Source: Clostridiales bacterium
GTDB lineage: Bacteria; Bacillota; Clostridia; Lachnospirales; WQUN01
NCBI GenBank assembly: GCA_031269415.1
Contig: JAISZF010000017.1
Location: 1 to 14,776, forward strand
Length of the DNA: 14,776 nucleotides
Reading direction: 5' to 3'
The position numbers and the translations under genes are program-made. This document shows positions 13,466-14,776 of the stretch, piece after piece (the stretch's first letter is position 1; each line of letters begins with the position of its first letter). The notes under the pieces were generated by a model. It had not been told where the DNA came from. It searched no databases and saw nothing but the letters and a program-made list of their open reading frames with translations.

Positions 13466-14776
13466 ATGTTAAACGGGTATTACACGCCGCCGCTCGAAAA
13501 GGTAAGCGTAACATCGCCTTTCTGGAAAACACGTATGGACTTGATAGCGGACAGGATCATTGCCTACCAATGGGAGGCTCTCAATGGCCGCGTGGAATCC
13601 GAAGCCGGCGGCAGTTTCTGTATCTACAACCTGGAACTGGCGGCAGGCTTGCGTGACGGCCAGTATCAGGAACCGTTATTCCATGACAGTGATTTGGGGA
13701 AATGGATTGAGGCCGTTTCATATACGTTAATGTATTCTCCAAATCCCGAAATGGAAGCCAAAGTTGATAAAACGGCTGATCTATTGGAAAAGCTTCAGCT
13801 TCCGAACGGTTATCTGGATTCTTACTATATAGCGGCTAAGCCGGAGGAGCGATACAAAAATTTCGCTTGGGGTCATGAGTTGTATTGCTGTGGGCATCTG
13901 CTGGAAGGAGCCGTCGCGTATTTCAGAGCCACGGGGAAACGCAAACTGATGAACATCATGAGCCGCTGTGTTGATCATTACATAGAGCTGCTTGGAACCG
14001 GTGAAAATCAAATTCCCGCCTATCCGGGGCATCCTGAGATAGAACTGGCGCTGATTAAGTTGTATCGAGAAACGGGAAAGGAACGGTACCTCAATTTTTG
14101 CCGTTACCTGATAAATCAACGGGGGCAGTCTCCTAATTATCTGGCGGGTGAAAAAGGTTTTCAGCCGGAGGCCGGCGAACGTTGGATGGGGCTTGATTAT
14201 CTGATTGCGGATAAGCCGCTGCGACAGCAAAAAGTGGCGACAGGACACGCTGTTCGGGCTATGTACCTCTACGCCGGAGCGGCGGATCTCGCTTACGAGG
14301 ACAAAGATGAGGAACTTCTAGACACGTTGCGTGAAATATGGAATAATATGATTAACCGCCGCGTTTATGTTACTGGCGGTGTTGGCTCTCATTCATATGG
14401 GGAACGGTTTTCTGTTGATTACGATCTTCCGAATGATCGTGTGTACGCGGAAACATGCGCTTCCATTGGCCTCGCGTTTTGGGCGGAACGGATGCAGGCG
14501 CTGGAACTCAACGCCGACTATGGCGATTGGCTGGAACGGGCGATATATAACGGCGCGTTAAGCGGCATTTCCGTTGAGGGCGATCGTTATTTCTATGTGA
14601 ATCCGCTGGAAGTCAATCCCGATATCGCGGGGTACCGGCGTGATTTGCGGCATGTGGAGACTCATAGGGTACCCTGGTTTGGATGCGCCTGCTGCCCGCC
14701 CAATATTATCCGTATGATTGCCTCTGTAGGCCATTTTATATACGGAGCGGATCGTGACGGGATTTATGTTCATCAG
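13466..14776 (+). CDS. GH127 beta-L-arabinofuranosidase, 3' end outside window
   Basis: The frame from ATG 13466 (AGGGAG 7 bases upstream) is open for 437 codons to the window edge. Intact GH127 enzymes are about 640-660 residues, so roughly two thirds is visible. They release beta-L-arabinofuranose from plant hydroxyproline-linked arabinans, using a zinc-bound cysteine nucleophile. Family hallmarks are GYLDSYY (115-121), WGHELYCCGHLLEGAVAYFRATGK (135-158, read as separate motifs WGHELYCCGH and LEGAVAYF), GHPEIELAL (188-196), GHAVRAMYLYAG (260-271) and YVTGGVGS (301-308). By alignment with Bifidobacterium HypBA1, the acid/base is Glu313, and the zinc ligands are Glu329 and Cys331 in YAETCASIG plus Cys409 (nucleophile) and Cys410 in GCACCPPN. 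All are present. There is no signal peptide, so it probably acts on imported oligosaccharides or free disaccharide in the cytoplasm. It starts 32 bp after the broken hydrolase. Confidence 0.93.
   Translation, partial: MLNGYYTPPLEKVSVTSPFWKTRMDLIADRIIAYQWEALNGRVESEAGGSFCIYNLELAAGLRDGQYQEPLFHDSDLGKWIEAVSYTLMYSPNPEMEAKVDKTADLLEKLQLPNGYLDSYYIAAKPEERYKNFAWGHELYCCGHLLEGAVAYFRATGKRKLMNIMSRCVDHYIELLGTGENQIPAYPGHPEIELALIKLYRETGKERYLNFCRYLINQRGQSPNYLAGEKGFQPEAGERWMGLDYLIADKPLRQQKVATGHAVRAMYLYAGAADLAYEDKDEELLDTLREIWNNMINRRVYVTGGVGSHSYGERFSVDYDLPNDRVYAETCASIGLAFWAERMQALELNADYGDWLERAIYNGALSGISVEGDRYFYVNPLEVNPDIAGYRRDLRHVETHRVPWFGCACCPPNIIRMIASVGHFIYGADRDGIYVHQ

Noticed and set aside
13781..14248. 155-codon minus-strand open frame
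   Set aside because: It lies entirely antisense to the well-supported GH127 gene and has no family features or ribosome site.
1..14776. CRISPR array, prophage, integrase or IS element
   Set aside because: No regularly spaced repeats, transposase or integrase motifs, or att-like direct repeats were seen on reading both strands.

Overview
The window looks like chromosomal DNA from a motile, rod-shaped member of the Bacillota, most likely class Clostridia. The evidence is a Bacillus/Clostridium-style mbl-flgF-flgG (mbl-flhO-flhP) block, a membrane-anchored Gram-positive HtrA, a secreted protein with a copper-amine-oxidase-like stalk domain, purine-rich AGGAG/GGGAG ribosome sites and TTGaca/TATAAT-type promoters. 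No rRNA, tRNA, CRISPR array, IS element or phage gene was seen. I cannot place the organism below class.

Layout. On the minus strand, 1-1972 holds, in transcription order, tgt (queuosine tRNA modification), yajC (Sec accessory subunit) and an S1-domain RNA-binding protein cut by the window start. yajC appears to have its own promoter embedded in the end of tgt. A THUMP/RlmL-like RNA methyltransferase (2055-3188) runs divergently from tgt and faces metK, the SAM synthetase (3228-4394, minus). From 7446 down to 4454 on the minus strand is a compact operon mbl, flgF, flgG, flgJ-type rod-binding protein, ended by a hairpin just before metK. It puts a cell-shape actin homologue with the proximal and distal flagellar rod proteins. 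Upstream of it is a ZIP metal transporter (7600-8313, minus), divergent from a PfkB-family sugar kinase (8471-9595). Two further plus-strand single-gene units follow: a secreted stalk-domain protein (9737-10609) and htrA (10799-12331). Each of these three plus-strand genes has a recognisable promoter and a downstream hairpin.

From 12371 to 13433 the sequence changes character. It holds an unidentified open fragment, a frameshifted RelE/ParE-type toxin remnant and an alpha/beta hydrolase that has lost its middle and is out of frame. This is a decayed accessory stretch. After it, from 13466, an intact-looking GH127 beta-L-arabinofuranosidase gene begins and runs off the end of the window. It may open a plant-glycan utilisation locus.

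Most of the window is ordinary housekeeping sequence. I see no convincing undescribed system. The items most worth a second look are the decayed stretch, two dyads at promoter positions (upstream of the ZIP transporter and over the -10 of the stalk-domain gene), and the altered metal-site motif in the ZIP protein.
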